NCBI GenBank assembly: GCA_026396975.1
Contig: JAPLVT010000053.1
Coordinates: forward strand, 1-16,043
Direction of reading: 5' to 3'
Origin: Candidatus Iainarchaeum sp.
Lineage (GTDB): Archaea; Iainarchaeota; Iainarchaeia; Iainarchaeales; GCA-2688035
DNA: 16,043 nucleotides
Part shown: positions 1 through 6,293 of the stretch, in pieces
How positions within the stretch are numbered: the stretch's first letter is position 1
How the letters are laid out: the number at the start of each line of letters is the position of its first letter
Made by a program: the position numbers and the translations under genes
The notes under the pieces: generated by a model
Databases searched by the model: none
What the model saw: only the letters and a program-made list of their open reading frames with translations
What the model was told of the DNA's origin: nothing

Positions 1-684
1 ACGACAATCGCAGATTATGAGAAAATGTGGAAAAAGCACAAAGTTTGCAGCCTTGACTGGGAAAATAAGAAGGAAGTGGGGGCAAGCAGCGTGAGGTACC
101 TGAAAATGCAGCCACAGGAGAAAGTGGTTGAAATAACGACAAAAGAAAGCAACAGGAAGCTGGTTGCAACTGTTGACCATCCCTTTTACTCCGAAACCAG
201 GGGGAAAACAAGGCTGGGGAGTTTGGTTGTGGGGGACAGGGTTGCGGTGTTGCCTTTGGAGCCTGTACAGTTTGAGGAAGCAGCGGGGAAAACAATTCTT
301 ACAGAACAGGACATTATCACGGCTTGCCCGGAAAAAACCGACAGGGAATATATTGTGAGGGAGTTGCGGGATAGGGGTCTGGTTCCGTTTAGGGATGATG
401 ACGAAAGGCTGTTGAAAATAAGCAGGCTGGCTGGCCACTTGTTTGGCGATGGCAGCCTCACGATTTCAATGAAGAAATACAAGTCGGCTTGTGCCCTGGT
501 TTTCAGTGGAACTGCAGTTGACTTGGAAGAAATAAGGCGCGATATAGAAGCAATAGGTTTCACTGCCTCGAAGCAGTCGGTTTACAGGAAAGAGTCGGTT
601 CTTGATGACGGAAGAATTATTGCAGGCTATACAAGGAGAATCGACTGCTATTCAAAACCTCTTTGGGTCTTGTTGAGTGCCTAA
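1..684 (+). CDS. RpoB'' intein, N-terminal part (5' end outside window), ending at an in-frame TAA
   Basis: The reading frame is open from base 1 (it begins TTIADYEKMW) to a TAA at 682-684, so the ATG at 25 is internal and not a start. The RpoB'' N-extein and intein block A lie upstream of the window. Visible are a block B-like segment with the T..H pair (ATVDHPFY, about 166-189), a hydrophobic LGSLVVGDRV strand, and the first LAGLIDADG motif LAGHLFGDGSL (427-459). The segment SKPLWVLLSA just before the stop resembles the part of DOD endonucleases that normally leads into LG.P.G.K and then the second LAGLIDADG motif; none of that follows. Leucine is often TTG, unlike the neighbouring polymerase genes, which fits a mobile origin. 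Intein identity is secure. Whether this ORF makes a stand-alone fragment is uncertain. Confidence 0.75.
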   Translation, partial: TTIADYEKMWKKHKVCSLDWENKKEVGASSVRYLKMQPQEKVVEITTKESNRKLVATVDHPFYSETRGKTRLGSLVVGDRVAVLPLEPVQFEEAAGKTILTEQDIITACPEKTDREYIVRELRDRGLVPFRDDDERLLKISRLAGHLFGDGSLTISMKKYKSACALVFSGTAVDLEEIRRDIEAIGFTASKQSVYRKESVLDDGRIIAGYTRRIDCYSKPLWVLLSA

Positions 685-1290
685 ACCACTACACTGGTCA
701 AAAGCGGGATTGACTTTGTGGAAGAAATAAAGGGGCGGCTTGGGGGGTTTGGCGTAAGGATGACTTCGACAAGCATTGTTTACGGCACGAAAAGAAAAAG
801 TGGTTTGGAAACAAGGAAGATAAAGGTAAATCTGTCAGCAGACTTGGAAAACCTGCTTAAACTTTATGGAATAGTGGGATTCAATTACTGCGCTGAAAGG
901 AGTTTTTTGGCAAGAATCGCTTATTCGTATCTGTTGTGCAAGCGTAAAATGATTGAGAAGAGGGTTAAAGCATATGAAAACGCTATTTCCATGCATAGGA
1001 ACGGCGCAAGCAATTCAGTTATCGCCCTCAAGCTGGCTAGGGAAGCGAGAGAGCATGATGTCAACAATTGGGTGAAAAAGCACAAAATGGGAAAGAAGCA
1101 GGGCATTAGGGTGTCGGAGAAAGACTTCCCAAAATTCGCTGACTGGATTGGGGAACATGCAATAGCGGGGAACGGCTTGGCATGGGAGACTGTTGAAAGC
1201 ATCAAGGAAGTTGAATGCGGGGATGTTAGGGATATCACTACATTTGAGCGCCACCACAACTTTTTTGCAAACGGTTTCCTGACCGGAAAC
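1..1290 (+). mobile_element. Intein inserted in rpoB2 (partial), with degenerate LAGLIDADG endonuclease
   Basis: This is the visible intein span. The downstream junction N|C is at 1290/1291, immediately before CGLVKNL; the upstream junction is outside. Bacterial RpoB has PEGPNIGLINSL at the equivalent place, so the insertion point sits in one of the most conserved surfaces of the subunit, next to the catalytic site. Only one LAGLIDADG motif (427-459) is recognisable. Roughly 60-75 residues expected between the two halves appear to be missing around 680-700 (inferred from family architecture), where the TAA also lies. Confidence 0.8.
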
Positions 1291-1401
1291 TGCGGCTTGG
1301 TGAAAAATCTTTCGCTTATGGCTGAAGTGACAACCGAAACAGAAGAGGACCCGATTGAAAAACTGCTGAACAAAAAGGGAGTGAAGCTGAGGAAGCTTTA
1401 A
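718..1401 (+). CDS. rpoB2: RpoB'' intein C-terminal part plus last 36 residues of RNA polymerase subunit B''
   Basis: This lies in the same frame as the ORF ending at 684, but that frame is broken by TAA 682-684. The first in-frame start candidates are GTG 718 and ATG 760; neither has a convincing Shine-Dalgarno, so the start is a guess. Residues after KSGIDFVEEIK match the C-terminal half of an endonuclease-bearing intein. Block F is near WETVESIKEVECGDVRDITT and block G is HNFFANGFLTGN, with the terminal Asn at 1288-1290 and Cys+1 at 1291-1293. The C-extein starts CGLVKNLSLMAEV, the conserved B'' end that follows TETPEGPN in the family. It ends 36 residues later, with rpoB1 starting at once. 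The penultimate intein residue is Gly instead of His. If both halves are translated, trans-splicing would restore B''. Confidence 0.7.
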   Translation: MEEIKGRLGGFGVRMTSTSIVYGTKRKSGLETRKIKVNLSADLENLLKLYGIVGFNYCAERSFLARIAYSYLLCKRKMIEKRVKAYENAISMHRNGASNSVIALKLAREAREHDVNNWVKKHKMGKKQGIRVSEKDFPKFADWIGEHAIAGNGLAWETVESIKEVECGDVRDITTFERHHNFFANGFLTGNCGLVKNLSLMAEVTTETEEDPIEKLLNKKGVKLRKL

Positions 1402-1407
1402 GAGGTG
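1402..1407 (+). promoter_or_regulatory. Shine-Dalgarno GAGGTG deciding the rpoB1 start
   Basis: GAGGTG matches the archaeal SD core and lies 6 bases before ATG 1414. It favours ATG 1414 over the in-frame GTG 1405, which is part of the SD itself. It starts one base after the rpoB2 stop codon (1399-1401), so the two genes are likely translated from one message. Confidence 0.7.
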
Positions 1408-1413
1408 CAAGCG

Positions 1414-3234
1414 ATGCCCGCGAAAAAGATTGCAAAGGTTTACATCAACGGAAGGCTGATAGGGTTCCACGAGCAGGTGGACAAGCTTACCGAAGAGCTG
1501 ATTGCCGCGAGAAGGGAAAACAAAATCAGCCCGCTCGTGAACATCGCCTACCACGATGACACTAACGAATTGTACATCAACACTGACGCGGGCAGGGTGC
1601 AGAGGCCGCTTATTGTCGTTGACAACGGGAAGCCCCGGCTGACAGACGACGACCTGAGGAAGCTCGCCGAGGGAAAGCTAACCTGGCAGGAAACAGTGCA
1701 GCAGGGAAAAATCGAGTACCTTGACTCGGAGGAAGAAGAGAACGCCTTTGTCGCGATGAACGAGGGCGAGCTCACAAAAGAGCACACGCACCTTGAGATC
1801 AACCCGGTTGTTTCACTCAGCATTATCACAAGCATGATCCCTTACCTGCAGCACGACATGGCGGGAAAAGCGCTGCACGGCGCAAAAATGTTCAAGCAGG
1901 GAATTGGGATAAGCGGAATAAACTACAACCTCCGCAGCGACACTGAAGGATACCTGCTTTACTACCCCCAGAAAGACATTGTGAGGACAAAAACAATGAC
2001 GTTCCTGGACCTTGACAAAAGGCCGCAGGTGCAGAACTTTGTCGTAGCGATAATGCCATACAGGGGATTCAATATGCTCGACGCGCTCGTAATGAACAAG
2101 GGCAGCGTCGAGAGAGGCGTTGGGAGAAACGCTTACTATAGGGCTTACGAAGCCGTTGAGACTCGGTATCCGGGCGGGCAGACCGACAGGTTTGAGGTGC
2201 CGACGGAAGAAACAGTCGGCTATCTGGGCGCGCCTGTTTACACCAAGCTGGGCGAGGACGGCCTTGTAAACCTCGAGCAGCAGGTGAACGAGAGGGACAT
2301 TGTAATAGGAAGGACATCGCCGCCGCGCTTCCTCGAGGAAATAAGCGAGTTCGGGGTTGTGAAAGAAAAGAGGCGCGAAAGCAGCATTATAACCAGAAAG
2401 GGAAAGCCCGGCAGCGTTGACAGGGTGATTGTAACGGAAAACGAGGACGGAAACAAGCTGGTGAAAGTAAAGGTCAGGAGCACAATGATCCCGGAGGTAG
2501 GCGACAAGTTCAGCAGCAGGCACGGGCAGAAAGGCGTTTTGGGGGCGATAGTCGAAGAAGCCGACATGCCTTTCACAGCAAGCGGAATGAAGCCGGACCT
2601 TATACTTAACCCGCACAGCATTCCGAGCAGAATGACAGTAGGGCATTTGCTTGAGATGCTCGCCGGAAAAGTCGGCTCTATAAAAGCCGAGGCAATGGAT
2701 GGCACTCCCTTCAACAGCGTTCCGCGGGAAGATCTTGAGAGGGCACTGAGGGAACACGGCTTCAGGCATGACGGAAAAGAGGTTTTCTACGACGGCGTTA
2801 CGGGAGAAAGGATCGAGGGGGAGATTTTCACCGGCGTTGTCTCTTACAGGCGCCTTTTCCACATGGTCGCGCACAAGGTGCAGGCAAGGGCAAGGGGGCC
2901 GGTGCAGATTCTCACAAGGCAGCCGACCGAGGGAAAGGAAAAGGAAGGCGGGCTGCGCTTCGGAGAAATGGAAGGAGAAACGCTTGTAGGGCACGGCGCG
3001 GCAATGCTGTTGCAGGAAAAATTCATCGAGGACAGCGACAAGGTGGTAGAACTTGTGTGCGAGAAATGCGGAGTGATTGCGATAAACGACCAGATAAGGA
3101 ACAGGAGATACTGCCCGATCTGCGACGGAAGCAAGGTTTACCCGGTTGAGATGAGCTACGGCTTCAAGCTGCTCATCGACGAACTGAAGGCGCTCGGCAT
3201 AATGTGCAAGATGGTAATAGGCGACAAGGTGTAA
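1414..3234 (+). CDS. rpoB1: DNA-directed RNA polymerase subunit B' (split RpoB, C-terminal part)
   Basis: This 606-residue protein is the C-terminal piece of the split archaeal RpoB and forms part of the polymerase active-site cleft and the wall/clamp region. Conserved family segments in order are RGFNMLDALVMN (about residue 216), GDKFSSRHGQKG with the catalytic-site Lys/His region (about 362-373), ILNPHSIPSRMTVGHLLE (about 395-412), and RFGEMEGETLVGHGAAMLL near the C-terminus. A zinc ribbon follows, with C549/C552 and C567/C570 (CEKC and CPIC). Length is usual for B'. The start ATG 1414 is set by the GAGGTG at 1402. It directly follows rpoB2, and the split-B arrangement is typical of many Euryarchaeota. 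No lesion seen. Confidence 0.97.
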   Translation: MPAKKIAKVYINGRLIGFHEQVDKLTEELIAARRENKISPLVNIAYHDDTNELYINTDAGRVQRPLIVVDNGKPRLTDDDLRKLAEGKLTWQETVQQGKIEYLDSEEEENAFVAMNEGELTKEHTHLEINPVVSLSIITSMIPYLQHDMAGKALHGAKMFKQGIGISGINYNLRSDTEGYLLYYPQKDIVRTKTMTFLDLDKRPQVQNFVVAIMPYRGFNMLDALVMNKGSVERGVGRNAYYRAYEAVETRYPGGQTDRFEVPTEETVGYLGAPVYTKLGEDGLVNLEQQVNERDIVIGRTSPPRFLEEISEFGVVKEKRRESSIITRKGKPGSVDRVIVTENEDGNKLVKVKVRSTMIPEVGDKFSSRHGQKGVLGAIVEEADMPFTASGMKPDLILNPHSIPSRMTVGHLLEMLAGKVGSIKAEAMDGTPFNSVPREDLERALREHGFRHDGKEVFYDGVTGERIEGEIFTGVVSYRRLFHMVAHKVQARARGPVQILTRQPTEGKEKEGGLRFGEMEGETLVGHGAAMLLQEKFIEDSDKVVELVCEKCGVIAINDQIRNRRYCPICDGSKVYPVEMSYGFKLLIDELKALGIMCKMVIGDKV

Positions 3235-3328
3235 TCGCGGCAAGAACGGGAAAAAAAACTGCAATGGTTTTAAGTGGCACGAAAAGGGAAAATTGTTTTG
3301 AAAAGTTTGGGATTAAAAAAAAGCTGGT

Positions 3329-3369
3329 TTTTATGGCTGAAAAAGAATCGAAGAAAAAGGGAAAAAAGC
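3329..3369 (+). repeat. 41-bp copy of the rpoA2 start region (partner at 6290-6330)
   Basis: TTTTATGGCTGAAAAAGAA, then one differing base, then CGAAGAAAAAGGGAAAAAAGC. The match to 6290-6330 is 40 of 41. Upstream of both, a loosely similar ATTAAA...A-rich...GTGG/CTGG stretch continues the resemblance through the probable promoter. The two copies give MAEKESKKKGKK here and MAEKEAKKKGKK at rpoA2. Confidence 0.85.
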
Positions 3370-3401
3370 AAGGCAATTGCTGCTGCGGATGTGACTGCTA
3401 A
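3333..3401 (+). CDS. Cys-rich microprotein / leader peptide 1 (22 aa), ends NCCCGCDC
   Basis: A 22-codon ORF begins MAEKESKKKGKK and ends GNCCCGCDC, giving five Cys in its last seven residues after a Lys-rich head. Its TAA overlaps the ATG of the next tiny ORF (TAATG, 3399-3403). The 41 bases at 3329-3369, including the TTTT before ATG, match 40 of 41 bases at the rpoA2 start (6290-6330), so the start and upstream region look copied from, or to, rpoA2. I do not recognise the family. It could be a metal-binding microprotein or a regulatory leader peptide for rpoA1; the tandem copy and overlaps favour a translated element. The frame is open further upstream (to 3204), but the shared 5' region supports ATG 3333. 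Confidence 0.6.
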   Translation: MAEKESKKKGKKQGNCCCGCDC

Positions 3402-3458
3402 TGGAGAAGAAAAAGCCCGTGAAAAAAGAGGGCAATTGCTGCTGCGGATGTGACTGCT
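3372..3458 (+). repeat. Two 28-bp direct repeats (unit spacing 59 bp) encoding the GNCCCGCDC tail
   Basis: Copy 1 is 3372-3399 and copy 2 is 3431-3458. Both contain AATTGCTGCTGCGGATGT and are identical base for base, while the flanking Lys-rich codons have diverged. Both copies are followed by T[A/G]ATG. This points to a tandem duplication, with the Cys tail conserved or recent. Confidence 0.85.
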
Positions 3459-3460
3459 GA
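3401..3460 (+). CDS. Cys-rich microprotein / leader peptide 2 (19 aa), ends NCCCGCDC
   Basis: A 19-codon ORF beginning MEKKKPVKKEG and ending NCCCGCDC is a tandem copy of the preceding ORF's tail. The 28 bases covering the Cys tail are identical (3372-3399 and 3431-3458), 59 bases apart. Its ATG overlaps the TAA of ORF 1 by one base, and its TGA overlaps ATG 3460 of rpoA1 (TGATG). No SD is visible in front of rpoA1, so rpoA1 initiation probably depends on ribosomes terminating here (inference). Cys codons are TGC TGC TGC, TGT and TGC. Family unknown. Confidence 0.6.
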   Translation: MEKKKPVKKEGNCCCGCDC

Positions 3461-6069
3461 TGCTGATGAAAAAAATCCAGGCGATAGAGTTCAGGGTCAT
3501 AAGCCCCGCGATGGTAAGGAAAATGAGCGCGCTTGAGGTAAAAGTGCCTGACACTTACGACAAGGACGGCTATCCCCTGGAAGGCGGCCTAATGGACCCG
3601 CACCTGGGAGTGATTAACCCGGGGCTACGGTGCAAGACCTGCGGGCAGAAAATGAAGCAGTGCCCTGGGCACTTCGGCTCCCTTGAAATGATAAGGCCCG
3701 TGATCCACAGCGAGTTCAGCAGGCGCCTGGAATTGCTTATGCACGCCACGTGCCAGCAGTGCGGAAGGATAGTTCTGCCGGACGAAAAGCTTGAGCAGTA
3801 CAGGCGCGGCCTGAAGCCCGAAACTCTTGACCATATCGTAAAAAGCATTGTCGCGAAAGGGAAAAAAGTCAAGAAGTGCCAGAGGTGCGGCGCTTCAAAA
3901 GGCAAGGTTTTGCTTGACAAGCCGACAAACTTCTTTTTGAACAAGGAAAGGATTTACCCCACGCAGATAAGGGAGTGGGTTGAGAAGATTCCGGACAGCG
4001 ACATGCAGCTGTTCGGATACGACCCCGAGCTGATAAGGCCGGAATGGTTCATCATAAAGGTGCTGCCTGTTCCGCCGATAACAGTAAGGCCGAGCATCAC
4101 GCTTGAGAGCGGAATAAAGAGCGAGGACGACCTTACGCACAAGCTTGTTGACATTATCAGGATTAATCTGCGCCTGAAGGACAACATCGAGGCAGGCGCA
4201 CCGCAGCTTATCATTGAGGATTTGTGGGATTTGCTGCAGTACCACGTTACCACTTACTTTGACAACAATACCGCTGGAGTGCCGCCCGCAAAGCACAGGA
4301 GCGGCAGGGCGCTCAGGACAATTGTGCAGAGGCTGAAGGGAAAGAAAGGCAGGTTCAGGCACAACCTCACGGGAAAAAGGGTTAACTTTGCGGCAAGAAG
4401 CATTGTAACGCCCGATCCCTTCATCAAAATAAGCGAAATAGGCGTGCCGAAGGACATCGCGGACGAGCTTACAGTGCCGGAAGTTGTGACAGAATGGAAC
4501 AAGAAAGACCTGCAGAAGCTTGTCAAAGAAACAGACCAGGCGGTTTATGTCCTGAGGCCGGATGAGGCCAGGAAAAAAGTCGACGATACGCTCAAGGAGG
4601 CTATTGCCGAAGAGCTTGACATCGGCTTCAAGGTCGAGAGGAAACTGCGCGACGGCGACATTGTTCTTTTCAACAGGCAACCCTCGCTGCACAGGCTTAG
4701 CATGCTCGCTCACCGGGTGCGGGTAATGCCCGGAAAGACTTTCAGGATAAACCCGATTGTCTGCAAGCCCTACAACGCGGACTTTGACGGGGATGAGATG
4801 AACGTGCACGTTCCCCAGACCGAAGAGGGAAAAGCGGAATCGCGCGAACTCATGTTCGTGAGAGACCAGGTAATCAGCCCGAGATACGGCGGGCCGATAA
4901 TCACGCTTGAAGAGGACGGCGTAAGCGGGGTATTTGTCCTTACTATGCAGAGCACGGAATTCAGCAAGCCCGAGGCAATGCAGTATTTTTATGAAATCGG
5001 GATAACCGACCCTCCAAAACCCGACAGGGGAAAGAACTACAGCGGAAAGCTGCTTTTCAGCCAGCTTCTGCCCAAGGACATGAACCTTGAGTACAAAACA
5101 AACCTCTGCAGGATCATTCAGAAAACCATGCCCTGCCCGGAATGCAGGAAAGAGCACTGCAAGCTGGACGCTTACCTGAAGATAGAGAACGGAAAGCTAT
5201 TGATGGGCGTTGTGGACGAGATGAGCCTTGGGGAAGGAAAGGGAAGGCTTGTGGATGCGCTCGCGAGGAACTATCCGAGCGAGGTAATAGAGGACTTTTA
5301 CTTCAGGGTGAGCAGGATAATATTGAATTTGCTCACAATGAGGGGAATGACAGTAGGTTTGGACGAGTACGAGGTCAGCCACGACATCCTCAAGGAGAAA
5401 GACAGGGCGATAAACGACATGCTTCAAAAGGGAAAGGACACTGTCGCGCTGCTGAAAAGAGGCACGCTTGAGCACATCCCGGGCAGGAGCCTTGAGGAAA
5501 GCTTTGAGATAAAAATGATGCAGCTGGCGAGCGAGGCAAAGGACAAAATCGAGAAATCGATAATGAAAGAAAAGCTTCAGCCGCTGCTCAAGGAAAAGCC
5601 GAAGCTGAACACAATGATCATGATTGCAAGCGGCAGCAGGGGAAGCAGCACAAACCTCATGAACATGTGCGGCTTCTGGGGCCAGGCTAACGTCAGGGAA
5701 GGAAGGCCGAAGAGGGGCTACAACAAAAGGCTGATGACCTCAAACGAAAAGGGCGACGTCGGGATGCTCGCGGGCGGATTCATCAAAGCAAGCTTCATGA
5801 GCGGAATGGATGTCAAGGAATACTTCTACCACAGCATGGGCGGAAGGCAGGGAGAGGTTGACACTGGAGTAAGCACAAAGGTCAGCGGCTACCTGTACAG
5901 GCGCCTTGCGAACAGCCTGAAGGACCTCGTGGTCAACAACGACACTACAGTAAGGACAGCGGAGAAAACGCTCGTGCAGTTCAGCTACGGCGAGGACGGC
6001 GTGTTCCCGCAGCGCACAATAAGGGGAAAGAGCATCGACATCGAAGCCGAGGCAAAAAAAATTAAATGA
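3460..6069 (+). CDS. rpoA1: DNA-directed RNA polymerase subunit A' (RpoA N-terminal part)
   Basis: This catalytic largest-subunit fragment has 869 residues, the usual length for A'. Zinc sites are CKTC/CPGH (C58, C61, C68, H71) and C98/C101 with C140/C143. The switch/fork region reads LTGKRVNFAARS, and FNRQPSLHRLSM precedes the absolutely conserved Mg-binding NADFDGDEM (residues 439-447, with D441/D443/D445). A further Cys cluster C550, C559, C562, C567 lies before DAYLKIENG and resembles an optional zinc knuckle of some archaeal A' proteins (from memory). The bridge-helix region contains GFIKASFMSGM. ATG 3460 overlaps the stop of leader peptide 2 (TGATG); ATG 3466 is an alternative. There is no SD, so translational coupling is likely. 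Confidence 0.97.
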   Translation: MLMKKIQAIEFRVISPAMVRKMSALEVKVPDTYDKDGYPLEGGLMDPHLGVINPGLRCKTCGQKMKQCPGHFGSLEMIRPVIHSEFSRRLELLMHATCQQCGRIVLPDEKLEQYRRGLKPETLDHIVKSIVAKGKKVKKCQRCGASKGKVLLDKPTNFFLNKERIYPTQIREWVEKIPDSDMQLFGYDPELIRPEWFIIKVLPVPPITVRPSITLESGIKSEDDLTHKLVDIIRINLRLKDNIEAGAPQLIIEDLWDLLQYHVTTYFDNNTAGVPPAKHRSGRALRTIVQRLKGKKGRFRHNLTGKRVNFAARSIVTPDPFIKISEIGVPKDIADELTVPEVVTEWNKKDLQKLVKETDQAVYVLRPDEARKKVDDTLKEAIAEELDIGFKVERKLRDGDIVLFNRQPSLHRLSMLAHRVRVMPGKTFRINPIVCKPYNADFDGDEMNVHVPQTEEGKAESRELMFVRDQVISPRYGGPIITLEEDGVSGVFVLTMQSTEFSKPEAMQYFYEIGITDPPKPDRGKNYSGKLLFSQLLPKDMNLEYKTNLCRIIQKTMPCPECRKEHCKLDAYLKIENGKLLMGVVDEMSLGEGKGRLVDALARNYPSEVIEDFYFRVSRIILNLLTMRGMTVGLDEYEVSHDILKEKDRAINDMLQKGKDTVALLKRGTLEHIPGRSLEESFEIKMMQLASEAKDKIEKSIMKEKLQPLLKEKPKLNTMIMIASGSRGSSTNLMNMCGFWGQANVREGRPKRGYNKRLMTSNEKGDVGMLAGGFIKASFMSGMDVKEYFYHSMGGRQGEVDTGVSTKVSGYLYRRLANSLKDLVVNNDTTVRTAEKTLVQFSYGEDGVFPQRTIRGKSIDIEAEAKKIK

Positions 6070-6181
6070 AACAGGGAAAAAGGAAAAATTGCGAAGTGAA
6101 AAAACAAAAATGAAATGAGGCTTCAAAAAAAAGGAAAAATCACGTGGGGCAGGAAGACAAAAAGATGAAATGATTTTCTTA

Positions 6182-6224
6182 TATCAAAGGACAAAAACAT
6201 GGATACAAAATTTGTCCTTTGATA
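6182..6224. repeat. Perfect 14-bp inverted repeat, hairpin 1
   Basis: The left arm TATCAAAGGACAAA (6182-6195) and right arm TTTGTCCTTTGATA (6211-6224) are perfectly complementary around a 15-base spacer. Both arms share the TATCAAARGACA motif with hairpin 2. It could act as an RNA hairpin (rpoA1 3' end or rpoA2 leader) or as a dyad DNA operator. Confidence 0.9.
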
Positions 6225-6226
6225 GC

Positions 6227-6271
6227 TATCAAAAGACATTACAAAAGTTTCAATATTAATGTCTTTTGATA
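6227..6271. repeat. Perfect 15-bp inverted repeat, hairpin 2, reaching the rpoA2 TATA-like box
   Basis: The left arm TATCAAAAGACATTA (6227-6241) and right arm TAATGTCTTTTGATA (6257-6271) are perfectly complementary around a 15-base spacer, the same geometry as hairpin 1. Between the two hairpins, TTTGATAGCTATCAAA (6218-6233) is itself a 16-bp palindrome, so four motif copies alternate in orientation. Confidence 0.9.
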
Positions 6272-6277
6272 TTAAAT
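6267..6277 (+). promoter_or_regulatory. Candidate TATA box for rpoA2
   Basis: TGATATTAAAT lies about 17-27 bases upstream of ATG 6294. That roughly fits an archaeal TATA box for a leaderless or near-leaderless transcript (usual centre about -26). It overlaps the right arm of hairpin 2, so anything bound to or folded at that arm could affect initiation. Confidence 0.4.
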
Positions 6278-6293
6278 CAAAAAAAGTGGTTTT

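Larger units (their letters stand above)
6070..6293 (+). other. rpoA1-rpoA2 intergenic region (224 bp) with paired hairpins
   Basis: 6070-6180 is purine-rich, AG-biased sequence with no convincing ORF. 6182-6271 holds two consecutive perfect inverted repeats (separate entries). The last 23 bases form the A-rich start context of rpoA2. No tRNA or other known RNA is recognised. Confidence 0.7.

Noticed and set aside
682..684. TAA read as a sense codon (recoding or pyrrolysine-like read-through)
   Set aside because: TAA ends rpoB1, rps12, rps7, EF-2, EF-1alpha and rps10 normally, and the known archaeal recoding uses TAG or TGA.
3204..3401. A 65-residue reading of the first Cys-rich ORF starting inside rpoB1
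   Set aside because: The start would lie within rpoB1 coding sequence without an SD. The 41-bp match to the rpoA2 start supports ATG 3333 instead.
1813..5157. Long open frames on the - strand (1813-3264, 3895-5157) opposite rpoB1 and rpoA1
   Set aside because: They are mirror frames of strongly conserved polymerase genes with purine-rich codons; their translations show no family motif.
5107..5160. Extra Cys cluster in RpoA1 as a novel insertion
   Set aside because: As far as I recall, some archaeal A' proteins have a similar Cys-rich knuckle before DAYL/V, so it is probably ordinary.
6182..6271. CRISPR-like repeats
   Set aside because: The units are inverted pairs with two members only, without regular direct repeats and unique spacers of CRISPR length.
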